From positions 1 through 64,000 of the forward strand of contig NZ_RWIN01000051.1 in assembly GCF_009761815.1 (NCBI RefSeq): DNA of 64,000 bases, given 5' to 3'. The first letter of the stretch is position 1; each line of letters opens with the position of its first letter. This document shows positions 15,439 to 25,349 of the stretch, in pieces. This DNA is from Pseudomonas sp. PB120 (lineage in GTDB: Bacteria > Pseudomonadota > Gammaproteobacteria > Pseudomonadales > Pseudomonadaceae). Position numbers and translations under genes: made by a program. The notes beneath the pieces are model-generated. The model was not told the DNA's origin. It was given only the letters and a program-made list of their open reading frames with translations, and did not search any database.

Positions 15439-16152
15439 ATGCGCATCGAGACAACCAAAGCGGTGACAGCCATCGGGCAAGTTCTTCAGGAACAGCTCGA
15501 CCACGGGCTGTTGGCGCCCGGCAGCAAGTTGCCGGCCGAACGCAAGTTGAGCGAGTTGTTCGGTACCACGCGGATCACGGTGCGCGAAGCATTGTTGCAG
15601 TTGGAGGCCCAAGGGCAGATTTATCGGGAAGAGCGGCGGGGCTGGTTCGTGTCGCCGCCACGGCTGGCGTACAACCTGATGCAGCGCAGTCATTTTCACG
15701 CCATGGTCAGTGCTCAGGGGCGGGTGCCGTCCACCGAAGTGATTTCAGCGCGGCTGCAACCTGCGTCGGCGGCGGTCTGCGCCTGGTTGCAGTTGCCGGC
15801 GTTGTCGAGCGTGATTCAGATTCGCCGGGCGCGCAGGATTGATGAGCGGTTGGTGTTGTACGTGGAGCACTACCTCAATCCGCAGTACTTTCCCGGGATC
15901 CTGGAGTTCGATTTGAATCAGTCGATCACCGAGCTGTATGCGCGGCATTACGATCTGCACTATGGGCGGGTGCGCTTCGAGATCGTGCCGACGGCGTTGT
16001 CGGTGGATGCGGCCGCGGCTTTGCGGGTTTCGGTGGGCAGCCCCGGGCTGCGCATCGCCCGGGTCAATTACGATCAGCATGAACGACTGATCGACTGCGA
16101 TCTGGAATTCTGGCGGCATGATGCGATTCACGTCGGGGTCGATGTGGTCTGA
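15439..16152 (+). CDS. GntR-family (HutC/UTRA) transcriptional regulator
   Basis: A 237-residue regulator starting at the ATG at 15439, with AGG about eight bases upstream and a TTG just before it. The N-terminal winged helix (ALLQLEAQGQIYREERRGWFV) is GntR-type. The C-terminal half is a UTRA ligand-binding domain (RARRIDERLVLYVEHYL, LRIARVNYDQHERLIDCDLEFWRHDAI). It is divergent from the importer operon, and two TGGTCTAG-containing sites lie in the shared region. It probably represses the importer until the substrate or a breakdown product binds the UTRA domain. PhnR/PhnF-like regulators of phosphonate genes belong to this class. Confidence 0.9.
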   Translation: MRIETTKAVTAIGQVLQEQLDHGLLAPGSKLPAERKLSELFGTTRITVREALLQLEAQGQIYREERRGWFVSPPRLAYNLMQRSHFHAMVSAQGRVPSTEVISARLQPASAAVCAWLQLPALSSVIQIRRARRIDERLVLYVEHYLNPQYFPGILEFDLNQSITELYARHYDLHYGRVRFEIVPTALSVDAAAALRVSVGSPGLRIARVNYDQHERLIDCDLEFWRHDAIHVGVDVV

Positions 16153-16182
16153 ACCTGGCCGCCGCAGGTTCCGGACTCCGGG

Positions 16183-16950
16183 TTAGCCGAAGCGGTAAAT
16201 GTCCATGCCCAAGGCGCCCATGGTGAAACCCTGGTGGACCACACCGAAGCTTCCTCCCGCACCGCGGGCGAAATACAAAGGCAGCAAATGCTCATCGCTT
16301 GGATGATTGCGCACCGCGTTCGGTGCTTGCTGGCGATAGTCGTGCAATGCGCTCTCATCGTTCGCGGCAAGCTTTTCGATTATCCAGTCACGAAAGGCCT
16401 TCGCCCAGGGTTCGACGCTTTCCGGACCGGCATGCCAATCCAGTTCACGCAGGTTGTGGGTGATGCTGCCGGAACCGATGACCAGCACGCCGTGCTCGCG
16501 CAGGCTGGCCAGCGCATGACCGACGCGGGTTTGCAGGTCTGGGCCGCCACGGGTTGGCAGCGAGACTTGCACCACCGGAACATCCGCTTGCGGATACATC
16601 AATGACAGCGGCACCCAGACGCCATGGTCGAACGGCCGCTTGGCATCAATACGTGCCGGCAGGCCGCCGATCTTCAACAGTTCGACAACTTCTGTCGCCA
16701 GTTGCGGATTGCCGGGTGCGGGGTATTGCACTTCGAACAGCGCCTTTGGAAAGCCGCCGAAGTCATGCCAAGTGTCCGGCTGGGGATTGCCGCTGACCAG
16801 CAACTCGTTGCTTTCCCAGTGCGCGGATACAATCACGATGGCCTCGGGTTTCGGCAATTCGGCGGCCAGACGCGCGAGGGCCGGCCCGCTGGCACCCGGT
16901 TCCAGGGCTAACATGGGTGAGCCATGGGATATATAGAGGCTAGGGAACAT
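16183..16950 (-). CDS. DODA-type extradiol dioxygenase family protein (YgiD-like)
   Basis: A 255-residue protein of the LigB superfamily. It keeps the conserved His positions of the single-metal site: SHGSP near residue 9, SAHW near 44, FDHGVWVPL near 108 and GSGSITHNL near 165. Members include 4,5-DOPA dioxygenase and E. coli YgiD, and their physiological substrate is usually unknown. AGGAG precedes the start. It is convergent with the UTRA regulator and divergent from tpm; nothing suggests an operon. Confidence 0.9.
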   Translation of the reverse strand: MFPSLYISHGSPMLALEPGASGPALARLAAELPKPEAIVIVSAHWESNELLVSGNPQPDTWHDFGGFPKALFEVQYPAPGNPQLATEVVELLKIGGLPARIDAKRPFDHGVWVPLSLMYPQADVPVVQVSLPTRGGPDLQTRVGHALASLREHGVLVIGSGSITHNLRELDWHAGPESVEPWAKAFRDWIIEKLAANDESALHDYRQQAPNAVRNHPSDEHLLPLYFARGAGGSFGVVHQGFTMGALGMDIYRFG

Positions 16951-17052
16951 GAAAGAGCTCCTGAGAGTAAGATGGCATCATCTTCAGTCAGATCATTGAT
17001 CTAAATCTAATATAAGTTTTAGCGTCTTTTGATCGAATTTTTGGGATTAATT

Positions 17053-17709
17053 ATGCAGCCGGAGTTTTGGCACAAGCGGTGGAAGTCGAATCAGATCGGC
17101 TTTCACCTGCCGGAAGTGAATCCATATCTGCAGCGTTTCTGGCCGCAATTGGCTCTGGAAGATGGCGCGCGCGTGTTGGTGCCATTGTGCGGCAAGAGCC
17201 TCGATCTGCTGTGGCTGGCACGCGAAGGTCATGAAGTATTGGGAATTGAGCTGTCGGAAAAGGCCATTGAGGATTTTTTCAGCGAGCATCAGTTTGATCC
17301 TGACGTCAGCGAGCAAGGGCCCTTCAAGGTCTATCGAGCGGGCTCGATCGAGCTGTGGTGCGGTGATTTCTTCGAGTTGACGGCCGGCGATGTGGCCGAT
17401 TGCTCAGCCTTGTACGACCGTGCCGCACTGATAGCCCTGCCGCCATTGATGCGTGAGCAATATGCCGCCCACCTCAACCGGATTTTGCCGAAGGAGTCCC
17501 AGGGGTTGTTGATTACGCTGGATTACGACCAGGCGCAAAAGGACGGTCCGCCGTTTGCCGTGCTGGACGATGAAGTGCAGCGGTTGTTCGGGGCGTCGTG
17601 GGAGCTGAAGATTCTGGAGGATCAGGACGTGCTGGCGTCGAGCTGGAAGTTCGTCGAGAGTGGCGTTACTCGGCTTGAAGAGCGGGTTTATCGGGTTTCC
17701 AGCCGTTAA
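17053..17709 (+). CDS. tpm: Thiopurine S-methyltransferase
   Basis: The start is placed at the ATG giving [19 protein letters not shown], the conserved N-terminus of bacterial TPMT; an in-frame upstream ATG would add eight residues. The 218-residue SAM-dependent enzyme has [16 protein letters not shown] (SAM motif I) and [12 protein letters not shown]. In Pseudomonas, Tpm methylates thiopurines and also selenium and tellurium oxyanion products, giving tellurite tolerance. The order tpm-htpX-aminotransferase matches P. aeruginosa. A bidirectional terminator follows. Confidence 0.95.
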   Translation: MQPEFWHKRWKSNQIGFHLPEVNPYLQRFWPQLALEDGARVLVPLCGKSLDLLWLAREGHEVLGIELSEKAIEDFFSEHQFDPDVSEQGPFKVYRAGSIELWCGDFFELTAGDVADCSALYDRAALIALPPLMREQYAAHLNRILPKESQGLLITLDYDQAQKDGPPFAVLDDEVQRLFGASWELKILEDQDVLASSWKFVESGVTRLEERVYRVSSR

Positions 17710-17764
17710 GGTGTGTTGAGTTTGCTGGCCTGAAGAGCGCTGCAATAATCAGACAGACAAAAAA

Positions 17765-17789
17765 AGGCCCGCATCACTGCGGGCCTTTT
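17765..17789. terminator. Bidirectional rho-independent terminator
   Basis: AAAGGCCCGC, a six-base loop and GCGGGCCTTTT form a perfect GC-rich stem flanked by A and T runs. It serves the convergent tpm and htpX genes. Confidence 0.95.
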
Positions 17790-17806
17790 GTTTAGTGCAG
17801 AGCCTG

Positions 17807-18694
17807 TCAGCCCCGACGACGCAACGCGTCAATGCGCTCTTCCAGCGGCGGGTGGCTCATGAACATGCGAGCAAACCCTTGTTTGATGCCGCCGTTGATG
17901 CCGAAGGCATTCAGGGTGTCCGGCATGTGGACCGGCAAGCCCTGTTCCGCCCGCAGGCGTTGCAGTGCGCCAATCATCGCGCTGGTGCCGGCCAGGCGTG
18001 CGCCGGCTTCGTCGGCGCGGAATTCGCGTTTGCGCGAGAACCACATGACGATGGCGCTGGCCAGAATGCCCAGGACCAGTTCGGCGAAGATGGTCGCCAC
18101 GTAGTAGGCAATGCCCTGGCCTTCTTCGTTCTTGAAGATCACCTTGTCGACAAAGTTGCCGATGATCCGTGCAAAGAACATCACGAAGGTGTTCACCACA
18201 CCCTGGATCAGCGCCAGGGTCACCATGTCGCCATTGGCGACGTGGCCGATTTCGTGGGCCAGTACGGCTTTCACTTCATCAGGCGAAAAGCGTTCGAGCA
18301 AGCCCTGGCTGACTGCGACCAGTGCGTCGTTCTTGTTCCAGCCCGTGGCGAAAGCGTTTGCCTCGTAGGCCGGGAAAATCCCGACTTCGGGCATCTTGAT
18401 CCCGGCTTCGCGAGACAGTTGCTCGACGGTCTGCAACAGCCATTGCTCGTGACGGGTGCGCGGTTGGCTGATGATTTGGGTGCTGGTGCTCATCTTCGCC
18501 ATCCATTTGGAGATGAACAGCGAGAACAGCGAACCGGCAAAACCAAAGACCGCACAGAAAATCAGCAGCTGATTGAGGTTGAGGTCAACCCCATTGGCCG
18601 CCATGAACCCGTTGAAGCCGAAAAGGCTCAGGGTGATGCTGGCAATCAGCACGACCGCCAGGTTAGTGGCCAAAAACAGCAGGATGCGCATCAT
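17807..18694 (-). CDS. htpX: Membrane protease HtpX
   Basis: A 295-residue M48-family zinc metalloprotease. Two N-terminal membrane segments (from [16 protein letters not shown]) and two central ones are visible. The zinc motif is HEIGH in [13 protein letters not shown], with the third ligand Glu in the REFRADE segment. HtpX degrades misfolded inner-membrane proteins and is heat- and envelope-stress-induced in other bacteria. Length and motif order match E. coli HtpX. Confidence 0.97.
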   Translation of the reverse strand: MMRILLFLATNLAVVLIASITLSLFGFNGFMAANGVDLNLNQLLIFCAVFGFAGSLFSLFISKWMAKMSTSTQIISQPRTRHEQWLLQTVEQLSREAGIKMPEVGIFPAYEANAFATGWNKNDALVAVSQGLLERFSPDEVKAVLAHEIGHVANGDMVTLALIQGVVNTFVMFFARIIGNFVDKVIFKNEEGQGIAYYVATIFAELVLGILASAIVMWFSRKREFRADEAGARLAGTSAMIGALQRLRAEQGLPVHMPDTLNAFGINGGIKQGFARMFMSHPPLEERIDALRRRG

Positions 18695-18970
18695 GGTTGT
18701 AGAAATCTCCTTGTGCTAAAGATGTAGCGTACTGCGGGGTATATAAGGTGCTGCACCGGGCTATTCAACCAAGTGACTATTTCAAACTGTGTCCTACGGC
18801 AACAGTCTAGCTGGTTGAAGGACGTTTCCGACGCTGATGCAGGACGAGTTTGTCAGCCGATTACCCACACAGGGCCCCGTCGTTGTTAGACGCGAGCCCG
18901 TGTCGGGTCATCAGTCGGGAATTGCAGAGGTAATGCGCGGAACGGCGCAAAGATATGTTGCTGAATCAAT

Positions 18971-19002
18971 CACCGTGCGATTCGCGCAAGCGTCGCACGG
19001 TG
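18971..19002 (-). terminator. Strong hairpin downstream of the aminotransferase gene
   Basis: CACCGTGCGA and TCGCACGGTG form a 10-bp perfect stem just after the aminotransferase stop. On the minus strand no long T-run follows, so it may protect the 3' end or assist rho rather than act as a classical terminator. The rest of the gap up to htpX (18.7-19.0 kb) shows nothing else convincing. Confidence 0.5.
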
Positions 19003-19011
19003 ACAGGTCGC

Positions 19012-20223
19012 TTACTGGCGATAGGACTTGAGGAAATTGCCGATGCGGCCGATGGCCATGTCCAGATCGTCCACGCGGGGCAGGGTCACGACCCGGAAGT
19101 GGTCCGGCCATGGCCAGTTGAAGGCCGTACCCTGGACCACCAGCAGCTTCTCCGACAGCAGGAGGTCGAGCACGAATTTCTCGTCGTTGTGGATCGGGCA
19201 GACTTTCGGATCGATGCGCGGGAACGCATAGAGCGCGCCCATCGGCTTGACGCAGCTGACGCCAGGAATGTCGTTGAGCAGTTCCCAGGTACGATTGCGT
19301 TGTTCGAGCAGGCGACCTTGCGGCAGCACCAGATCATTGATGCTCTGATAGCCTCCGAGAGCGGTCTGGATCGCGTGCTGGCTCGGCACGTTGGCACACA
19401 GGCGCATGTTCGCCAGCATGTCGATGCCTTCGATGTAGCTTTGGGCGTGGTGTTTCGGACCGGAAATGGCGATCCAGCCCGAACGAAAACCAGCCACGCG
19501 ATACGACTTGGACAGACCGTTGAAGGTCAGGCACAGCAGGTCTGGCGCCAACGAGGCGGTGCAGATGTGCACGGCATCGTCGTACAGGATCTTGTCGTAG
19601 ATCTCGTCGGAAAAAACCACCAGGTTGTGCTGGCGGGCCAGTTCCAGCATGCCCAGCAGGACTTCCTTGGAATAGACGGCGCCCGTCGGGTTGTTCGGGT
19701 TGATGATCACCAGGGCCTTGGTGTTCGGGGTGATCTTGGCCTTGATATCGGCCAGGTCTGGCCACCAGTTGGCCTGCTCGTCGCACAGGTAATGCACCGG
19801 ATTACCGCCCGACAGGCTCACGGCAGCCGTCCAGAGCGGGTAGTCTGGTGCCGGGACCAGTACTTCGTCGCCGTTGTTGAGCAGGGCTTGCATCGACATC
19901 ACGATCAGCTCGGAGACGCCGTTGCCCAGGTAGATGTCTTCGATGCCGACGCCTTCCACCTGCTTTTGCTGGTAGTACTGCATGACGGCCTTGCGCGCGC
20001 TGAACAGGCCTTTGGAGTCGCTGTAGCCCTGGGCGGTCGGCAGGTTGCGGATCACGTCCTGAAGGATTTCATCCGGCGCTTCGAAACCAAAAGGCGCCGG
20101 GTTGCCGATGTTCAGCTTGAGGATGCGATGGCCTTCCTCTTCCAGGCGTTTGGCGTGCTTGAGCACTGGGCCGCGAATGTCATAGCAGACGTTGGCGAGC
20201 TTGTTCGATTTGCTGACCTGCAT
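19012..20223 (-). CDS. Pyridoxal-phosphate aminotransferase (AlaA-like class I)
   Basis: The start is set at MQVSKSNKLANVCYDIRGP, giving 403 residues; the longer open frame upstream lacks family similarity. It has the fold-type I motifs PNNPTGAVYS, SDEIYDKI and the PLP-lysine in GLSKSYRVAGFRSGW. The sequence closely follows E. coli AlaA, a glutamate-pyruvate aminotransferase of alanine synthesis. PAO1 carries its homologue at the same place (PA2828). It is divergent from msrB. Confidence 0.92.
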   Translation of the reverse strand: MQVSKSNKLANVCYDIRGPVLKHAKRLEEEGHRILKLNIGNPAPFGFEAPDEILQDVIRNLPTAQGYSDSKGLFSARKAVMQYYQQKQVEGVGIEDIYLGNGVSELIVMSMQALLNNGDEVLVPAPDYPLWTAAVSLSGGNPVHYLCDEQANWWPDLADIKAKITPNTKALVIINPNNPTGAVYSKEVLLGMLELARQHNLVVFSDEIYDKILYDDAVHICTASLAPDLLCLTFNGLSKSYRVAGFRSGWIAISGPKHHAQSYIEGIDMLANMRLCANVPSQHAIQTALGGYQSINDLVLPQGRLLEQRNRTWELLNDIPGVSCVKPMGALYAFPRIDPKVCPIHNDEKFVLDLLLSEKLLVVQGTAFNWPWPDHFRVVTLPRVDDLDMAIGRIGNFLKSYRQ

Positions 20224-20446
20224 GGCGATGTGTTCCTGAAAATGAACGATCCAGGCGGCGTATGAACGACCGTGCTGGGAATCCTGCGTATTCACACAGG
20301 CCTGACGCCTTGAGATGCCGCACCCATAAATCCGTTTGAATGCGCGTGGTCTGGCTGCCAGACTGGCGTTTGACGAGGCGCAATCATACGTGCCGCCCGA
20401 TCCGTGGAAAAGGTACAGATCGGGCTTTTTCAGCTGCTGAGGTGTG

Positions 20447-20845
20447 ATGATGGAAAAGTTGGAAAAAACCCTGGAAGAATGGCGGGCGATGCTTGATCCG
20501 GAGCAGTACAACGTCTGCCGCCTCAAGGGCACCGAACGGCCGTTCTCCGGCAAATACAACGACACCAAAACCGCGGGTGTTTACCACTGCATCTGCTGCA
20601 ACGAGCCACTGTTCGACTCCAAGACCAAATTCGACTCCGGCTGCGGCTGGCCGAGCTTCTACGCGCCGATCGGCGACAGCGCCATGGTCGAGATCCGCGA
20701 TGTCAGCCACGGCATGATCCGTACTGAAGTGGTTTGCGCCAAATGCGATGCGCACCTGGGACACGTATTCCCGGACGGCCCGCCGCCGACCGGCCTGCGT
20801 TATTGCATCAACTCGGTGTGCCTGGACCTGGTACCGCGCGGGTAA
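20447..20845 (+). CDS. msrB: Peptide methionine-(R)-S-oxide reductase MsrB
   Basis: About 132 residues. Two zinc CxxC pairs are visible (CICC and CAKC), with the core motif [11 protein letters not shown] and the catalytic Cys in RYCINS. MsrB reduces the R-epimer of methionine sulfoxide in proteins with thioredoxin. Two ATG codons (20447, 20450) and a GTG lie within reach of the GAGG site; the choice changes the protein by one or two residues. A REP pair follows, then the glutathione peroxidase. Confidence 0.96.
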   Translation: MMEKLEKTLEEWRAMLDPEQYNVCRLKGTERPFSGKYNDTKTAGVYHCICCNEPLFDSKTKFDSGCGWPSFYAPIGDSAMVEIRDVSHGMIRTEVVCAKCDAHLGHVFPDGPPPTGLRYCINSVCLDLVPRG

Positions 20846-20852
20846 CGCAACT

Positions 20853-20958
20853 CCTGTAGGAGCGAGCTTGCTCGCGAAGAACGTTAACGAAAACGCGTTT
20901 AATCAGAATGAACGCGCCATTGTTCGCGTCCTTCGCGAGCAAGCTCGCTCCTACAGGG
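20853..20958. repeat. REP pair between msrB and the glutathione peroxidase gene
   Basis: CCTGTAGGAGCGAGCTTGC and its inverted copy, ending GCTCGCTCCTACAGG, are separated by about 60 AT-rich bases. The unit is nearly identical to the one at 9637. Confidence 0.88.
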
Positions 20959-21040
20959 GATTGGTGTTCAATATTTGAATTGCACACAATTCAATTGCTC
21001 GCTATTTTTAACCGATCGTCCTCCATTCAGAGCCAAAACC

Positions 21041-21526
21041 ATGAGCGACAACCTCCTGAGCATCCCTTGCACCACCATCAAAGGTGAGCAAAAGACCCTC
21101 GCCGATTACGCCGGCAAAGCCGTGCTGGTGGTCAACACTGCGAGCAAATGTGGTTTCACCCCACAATACAAAGGCCTCGAAGAGCTGTGGCAGACCTACA
21201 AGGACCAGGGGCTGGTGGTACTCGGCTTCCCCTGCAATCAGTTCGGCAAGCAAGAGCCGGGCAACGAAGGGGCGATTTCCGAATTCTGCGAGCTGAATTT
21301 TGGCGTGAGTTTCCCGCTGTTCAAAAAGATCGACGTTAACGGCGCCGGTGCTCATCCGTTGTTCGTTCAACTGAAAAAACGCGCCCCGGGTGTACTCGGT
21401 TCCCAGGGCATCAAGTGGAACTTCACCAAGTTCCTGATCGGCAAGGACGGCCAATTGGTCAAGCGCTTCGCTCCGGCGACCAAGCCGCAGGACCTAAGCC
21501 GCGAGATCGAAGCCCTGCTCAAATGA
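21041..21526 (+). CDS. Glutathione peroxidase family protein (thiol peroxidase)
   Basis: A 161-residue protein starting MSDNLLSIPCTT. The peroxidatic Cys lies in NTASKCGFTPQYKGLEELW; the catalytic partners are Gln in GFPCNQFGKQEPG and Trp-Asn in KWNFTKFL. The FPCNQF Cys is the usual resolving residue of thioredoxin-dependent bacterial GPx. It reduces H2O2 or organic peroxides in the cytosol. The stop overlaps the next start (ATGA), so it is co-translated with the OspR-like regulator, as at PA2826-PA2825. Confidence 0.95.
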   Translation: MSDNLLSIPCTTIKGEQKTLADYAGKAVLVVNTASKCGFTPQYKGLEELWQTYKDQGLVVLGFPCNQFGKQEPGNEGAISEFCELNFGVSFPLFKKIDVNGAGAHPLFVQLKKRAPGVLGSQGIKWNFTKFLIGKDGQLVKRFAPATKPQDLSREIEALLK

Positions 21527-21984
21527 ACACCTTTGCCGTCGATTCACTGAAGCTTGACAGTCAGCTGTGTTTCAAGCTGTACGCCGCTTCCCGGGCCGTC
21601 ATCCGCGCCTACAAGCCGATGCTCGATCAGCTCGGCCTGACTTACCCGCAATACCTGGCGATGCTGGTGTTGTGGGAATGGCAGGACGCTGCGCCGGAGC
21701 AGCCGACCGTCAAGGCACTGGGCGAACGCCTGGCGCTGGATTCCGGCACGCTGACGCCGTTGCTCAAGCGTCTGGGGCAATTGCAGTTGGTCCAGCGTCA
21801 GCGTTCGGTACGGGACGAGCGTGAGGTGCATCTAAGCCTGTCGCCCGCCGGCAAGGCATTGCGCGATCAGGTCGGGCCGCTCAAGTCGAAACTGCTGTGT
21901 GACAGCGGGGTCGATCTGGATCGCCTGAATGACCTGCGCAATGGCCTCGATCACCTGCTGGGGCAAATCAAGGCACTGTCGTAG
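21523..21984 (+). CDS. ospR: MarR-family oxidative-stress regulator OspR (OhrR-like)
   Basis: A 153-residue MarR protein. The redox-sensing Cys is in LDSQLCFKLYAASR, the position of the reactive Cys in OhrR/OspR. The winged helix covers about residues 60-110 (ERLALDSGTLTPLLKRLGQL, then the RDERE wing). In P. aeruginosa OspR represses the neighbouring peroxidase gene and is relieved when the Cys is oxidised. The ATGA overlap with the peroxidase gene fits autoregulation of a two-gene unit. Confidence 0.92.
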   Translation: MNTFAVDSLKLDSQLCFKLYAASRAVIRAYKPMLDQLGLTYPQYLAMLVLWEWQDAAPEQPTVKALGERLALDSGTLTPLLKRLGQLQLVQRQRSVRDEREVHLSLSPAGKALRDQVGPLKSKLLCDSGVDLDRLNDLRNGLDHLLGQIKALS

Positions 21985-24331
21985 TGGGAATCCACAGGTC
22001 GAGTAGCGCGGCGAGCTCTTCCCGGCGGAAGGGTTTGGCCAGGTAATCGCTCATGCCCGCGGCACGGCAGCGTTCGCGTTCCTCGGACATGGCGTTGGCG
22101 GTCAGGGCGACGATGGGCAATTGTGGCCAGCGCCCGCTGCGGCGGATTTGCCGGCTGGCTTCGTACCCGTCCATCACCGGCATGTTGCAGTCCATCAGGA
22201 CCAGATCGAAGTCGCTTTGCTCAAGTTGGTCCAGGGCCTCGCCACCGTGGCCGGCGACGCTCACCTCGCAACCGAGTTTTCCGAGCATCCCTTTGGCGAC
22301 CAATTGATTGACCGGATTGTCCTCGACCAGCAGCACGCGTGCACGCCGTTGCGGTGAGAGGCTTTCGAGCCGGAGATCGTTGGGGGGATTCAGATCCGGC
22401 TGGAGGTTTCGCCGCAGTGCCTGATACAACGCGTTGCGCGCCAGCGGTCGTGCCTGTTGCTGCAACGGGGCGAGGGCGCTGGCTTCTTCGCTGGGCATGA
22501 AACTGCCGTAGGCCGTGACCAGCAGAATGAGCGAAGTGCAGGTGGGGCGCAGGCCGAACAGGCATTCGGGGCAATCGGTGATCACGATGTCCGGATTCAG
22601 ATCGAGCATCGAGTCATCGAGCGCGCGCTGCTGGTAGTCGATCCCCCAGCCGGGCAACAGACTTTTCAACAGCTCCGCCAGACCGCTGTTTGCAGCGGTG
22701 ATCGCGATCACGTTGCCCCGCAGCAGTCCAGGAGCCAGGGCCCGGGTGTGACTGGGCAATGGCAGATCGGCGCAGAACTGGCTGCCGAAGCCTGCTTCCG
22801 AACTGATCGTTAATCGCCCCTGCATCGCTTCGCACAGATTGTAAGTCAGCGCCAGGCCCAGCCCTGTGCCGCCGAACTGCCGGGTGATGCCGGCGCCGGC
22901 CTGAGTGAACGGCCGAAAGATTTTCACCTGTGCATCCTGGGGGATGCCTATTCCGGTGTCGCACACTTCGATTCGGACGCCGTCGCCGATTGTTGAGAGC
23001 CGCACGTCGACGCGGCCGAACCGGGTGAATTTGAGGGCGTTGGACAACAAATTGCTGACGATCTGCCGGACACGGGTGGGGTCCCCTAGGACCAGGGCCG
23101 GAAAGTGCGGGTCGATCAGGCAGGTCAGCTCGACGCTTGGCGCGGCGTTTTGCGACAGCAGGTTGGCGGTGTCTTCGATCAGCGCCCCGAGGTCGAACGG
23201 AATGTGTTCGAGTTCGAGCTGGCCGGCATCGAACTTCGACAGGTCGAGAATATCGTTGAGCAGTTCCACCAGGACTTTGCCCGAGTCATGGGCGATGGAC
23301 AGTTGCTGCTGTTGTTCGGCATTGAGCGGGCCGTCCAGCGAGAGCGCGATCATGCCCAGCAGGCCATTGAGCGGCGTGCGGATTTCGTGGCTCATGTTGG
23401 CCAGGAACGTCGAGCGCGCTTCGGCCATGTCCAGGGCCGTGCTGCGGGCCGTTTCCAGCTCCTGATTGGATTGGCTGAGCCTGGCATTGCTGGCCTTGAG
23501 TTCCGTGGTGCGTGCCGAGACGATGTTCTCCAGCTGGCTTAAATAGTCGGTCAGGCGGTTTTCGGCGTTGCGCCGTTGCTGGATTTCGGTACCGATGTTT
23601 TCGAATTGCTGGTTAGCCACTTTGACCAACACGCCGATTTCATCCTTTTCATGGCCGGTCGGGCATTCCAGCAAGGTGGGTTCCGGACTGCGCGGATCAC
23701 GGCCGCTGAGTTCGCGGATGACCCGCACCAACGGCTTGGTCAGCATGAAGTAGAACAAGGTGACCAGGATGCCGGTCAGCAGCAGGCTGCGGGCGAAGCC
23801 GTTGAGCAAGGTCACTTCGGCCCGCCGCAGGAACCGGCTGCCGAATGCGAAGGTGTCGACGTCCAGGCGTAAAGTGCCCAGGGACTCCGTCGGCAGGTGG
23901 TGGAGGTAGAGCCGGTCTTCGAATTGGCGGTTGGCGCCGAACAGGAAGTCACTGAGCACCCGATAGCCACTTTGCAAACCCTGGCGCTCTACGCTGGCCA
24001 GTACGTTGCCATTGTTATCGGTCAGTTGCGCGGAGACGATTGCCGGTGAGCGTAACAGGCCCAATGTCAGTTCCCGGGCGAGTTCGGCGTCGATGTTATA
24101 GGCGATGCGCGACGCGGGGTTATGGCTGATTTCCAGCAAGGAGCGTATTTCACGGTTGATGGAGGCGTCTTCACTGGCATAATCGATGCCTATTTGCAGC
24201 AGACTGAGCAGCGTACCCAGGATAAAACCGACCAGCACAGTAAGCCGGGCTTGCTTGTACGACAGCCGGTGGGTGAACTTGATATCCATGGGGTGTTGAA
24301 CCACTTTCGTTTCCCTTCGCTGCTCAAGCAT
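21968..24331 (-). CDS. sagS: Hybrid sensor histidine kinase SagS-like
   Basis: 787 residues if translated from 24331; an internal ATG at 24289 (MDIKFTHRLSYKQARL) is an alternative, and neither has a clear ribosome-binding site. A membrane segment, a periplasmic HmsP-like sensor (about 50-190) and a second membrane segment (SLLLTGILVTLFYFML) are followed by HisKA (FLANMSHEIRTPLNG), HATPase (FGGTGLGLAL) and a C-terminal receiver (VEDNPVNQL, phospho-Asp in LVLMDCNMPVMDG). In P. aeruginosa SagS passes signals through HptB and BfiSR in attachment and biofilm tolerance. The adjacent ospR-gpx-msrB order supports the name. The ends of this gene and ospR overlap by 17 bases tail to tail. Confidence 0.88.
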   Translation of the reverse strand: MLEQRRETKVVQHPMDIKFTHRLSYKQARLTVLVGFILGTLLSLLQIGIDYASEDASINREIRSLLEISHNPASRIAYNIDAELARELTLGLLRSPAIVSAQLTDNNGNVLASVERQGLQSGYRVLSDFLFGANRQFEDRLYLHHLPTESLGTLRLDVDTFAFGSRFLRRAEVTLLNGFARSLLLTGILVTLFYFMLTKPLVRVIRELSGRDPRSPEPTLLECPTGHEKDEIGVLVKVANQQFENIGTEIQQRRNAENRLTDYLSQLENIVSARTTELKASNARLSQSNQELETARSTALDMAEARSTFLANMSHEIRTPLNGLLGMIALSLDGPLNAEQQQQLSIAHDSGKVLVELLNDILDLSKFDAGQLELEHIPFDLGALIEDTANLLSQNAAPSVELTCLIDPHFPALVLGDPTRVRQIVSNLLSNALKFTRFGRVDVRLSTIGDGVRIEVCDTGIGIPQDAQVKIFRPFTQAGAGITRQFGGTGLGLALTYNLCEAMQGRLTISSEAGFGSQFCADLPLPSHTRALAPGLLRGNVIAITAANSGLAELLKSLLPGWGIDYQQRALDDSMLDLNPDIVITDCPECLFGLRPTCTSLILLVTAYGSFMPSEEASALAPLQQQARPLARNALYQALRRNLQPDLNPPNDLRLESLSPQRRARVLLVEDNPVNQLVAKGMLGKLGCEVSVAGHGGEALDQLEQSDFDLVLMDCNMPVMDGYEASRQIRRSGRWPQLPIVALTANAMSEERERCRAAGMSDYLAKPFRREELAALLDLWIPTTTVP

Positions 24332-24458
24332 AGTCGATCATGCCGGGATGCCGATGCCCCTCGCGAGCCCTTGTGCAACAAGGAATGAACCGAGAGTCAC
24401 GCGTCATGTGTCATTGCTGCATTGTCATCATTACTGTGAATGTGTCCGAGGAGAAGTC

Positions 24459-25349
24459 GTGGATTCCCGATTGAATGCTTTTCTTGAACGCGCCGATGCG
24501 GTCCTGGCCCGCATCGAGCCGCTGCTGCCCGCGCCTCGGCAAACCATCGACTGGACGCAATGCCTGGCTGCACGCTGGCAGCGCGAAGGGCGAAGCGGTT
24601 TTCTGTTGCCGCTCCACGTCAGCCTCGACATGCGCCTCAGCGACCTGATTGGCGTTGACCGGCAGCTGGAGCAGTTGGGGCGCAATACCCAGCAATTCAT
24701 CGACGGTATGCCCGCCAACCATGCGCTGCTCTGGGGCTCGCGCGGCACCGGCAAGTCGTCGCTGGTCCGGGCGTTGCTGGCCGAGCATGCCAAAGCCGGT
24801 TTGCGCCTGATCGAGATCGAGCGCGATCACTTGGCGGACCTGCCAAGGGTAGTCGAACAGATCGCCAAATTGCCTCAGCGCTTTGTCCTGTTTTGCGATG
24901 ACCTGTCGTTCGAGTCGGGCGAGGGCGATTACCGTGTACTCAAGAGCGTGCTCGACGGTTCGCTCGAACAGGCACCGGATAACGTTTTGCTGTACGCCAC
25001 CTCCAACCGCCGCCATTTGGTGCCGGAGAAGGAAAGCGATAACGAAAACTGGAAACGTGTCGACGGCGAACTGCATCCCAGTGAGGCCGTTGAGGACAAG
25101 ATCGCGCTGTCGGACCGTTTTGGCCTCTGGCTGTCGTTCTACCCATTTACCCAGGAGCATTTCCTGAACGTGGTCGAGCACTGGATCGGCCAACTGGCCG
25201 ACAAGGCCGGCCTGCCGTGGCAGCGTGACGAAGAACTGGACATCCTTGCGGTGCGCTGGGCCACGGGCCGCGGCAATCGCAACGGGCGTTGCGCCTATCA
25301 ATTTGCCCGCTATTGGGTCGGGCTCAAGCTGTTGGAGCACAAGGCATGA
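24459..25349 (+). CDS. DUF815-like AAA ATPase
   Basis: The start is the GTG at 24459, about five bases after GAGGAGAAG. 296 residues with Walker A WGSRGTGKSSL, Walker B RFVLFCDDLSFE and a sensor-1-like ATSNRRHL, as in the DUF815 group of AAA proteins. The function of the group is not established. Its stop overlaps the start of the free-methionine-sulfoxide reductase gene (ATGA), indicating co-translation. It has no membrane segment. Confidence 0.85.
   Translation: MDSRLNAFLERADAVLARIEPLLPAPRQTIDWTQCLAARWQREGRSGFLLPLHVSLDMRLSDLIGVDRQLEQLGRNTQQFIDGMPANHALLWGSRGTGKSSLVRALLAEHAKAGLRLIEIERDHLADLPRVVEQIAKLPQRFVLFCDDLSFESGEGDYRVLKSVLDGSLEQAPDNVLLYATSNRRHLVPEKESDNENWKRVDGELHPSEAVEDKIALSDRFGLWLSFYPFTQEHFLNVVEHWIGQLADKAGLPWQRDEELDILAVRWATGRGNRNGRCAYQFARYWVGLKLLEHKA

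Noticed and set aside
18955-20265. A 436-codon open frame antisense to the aminotransferase
   Set aside because: Same kind of shadow: the opposite strand carries all aminotransferase motifs, and the start is unsupported.
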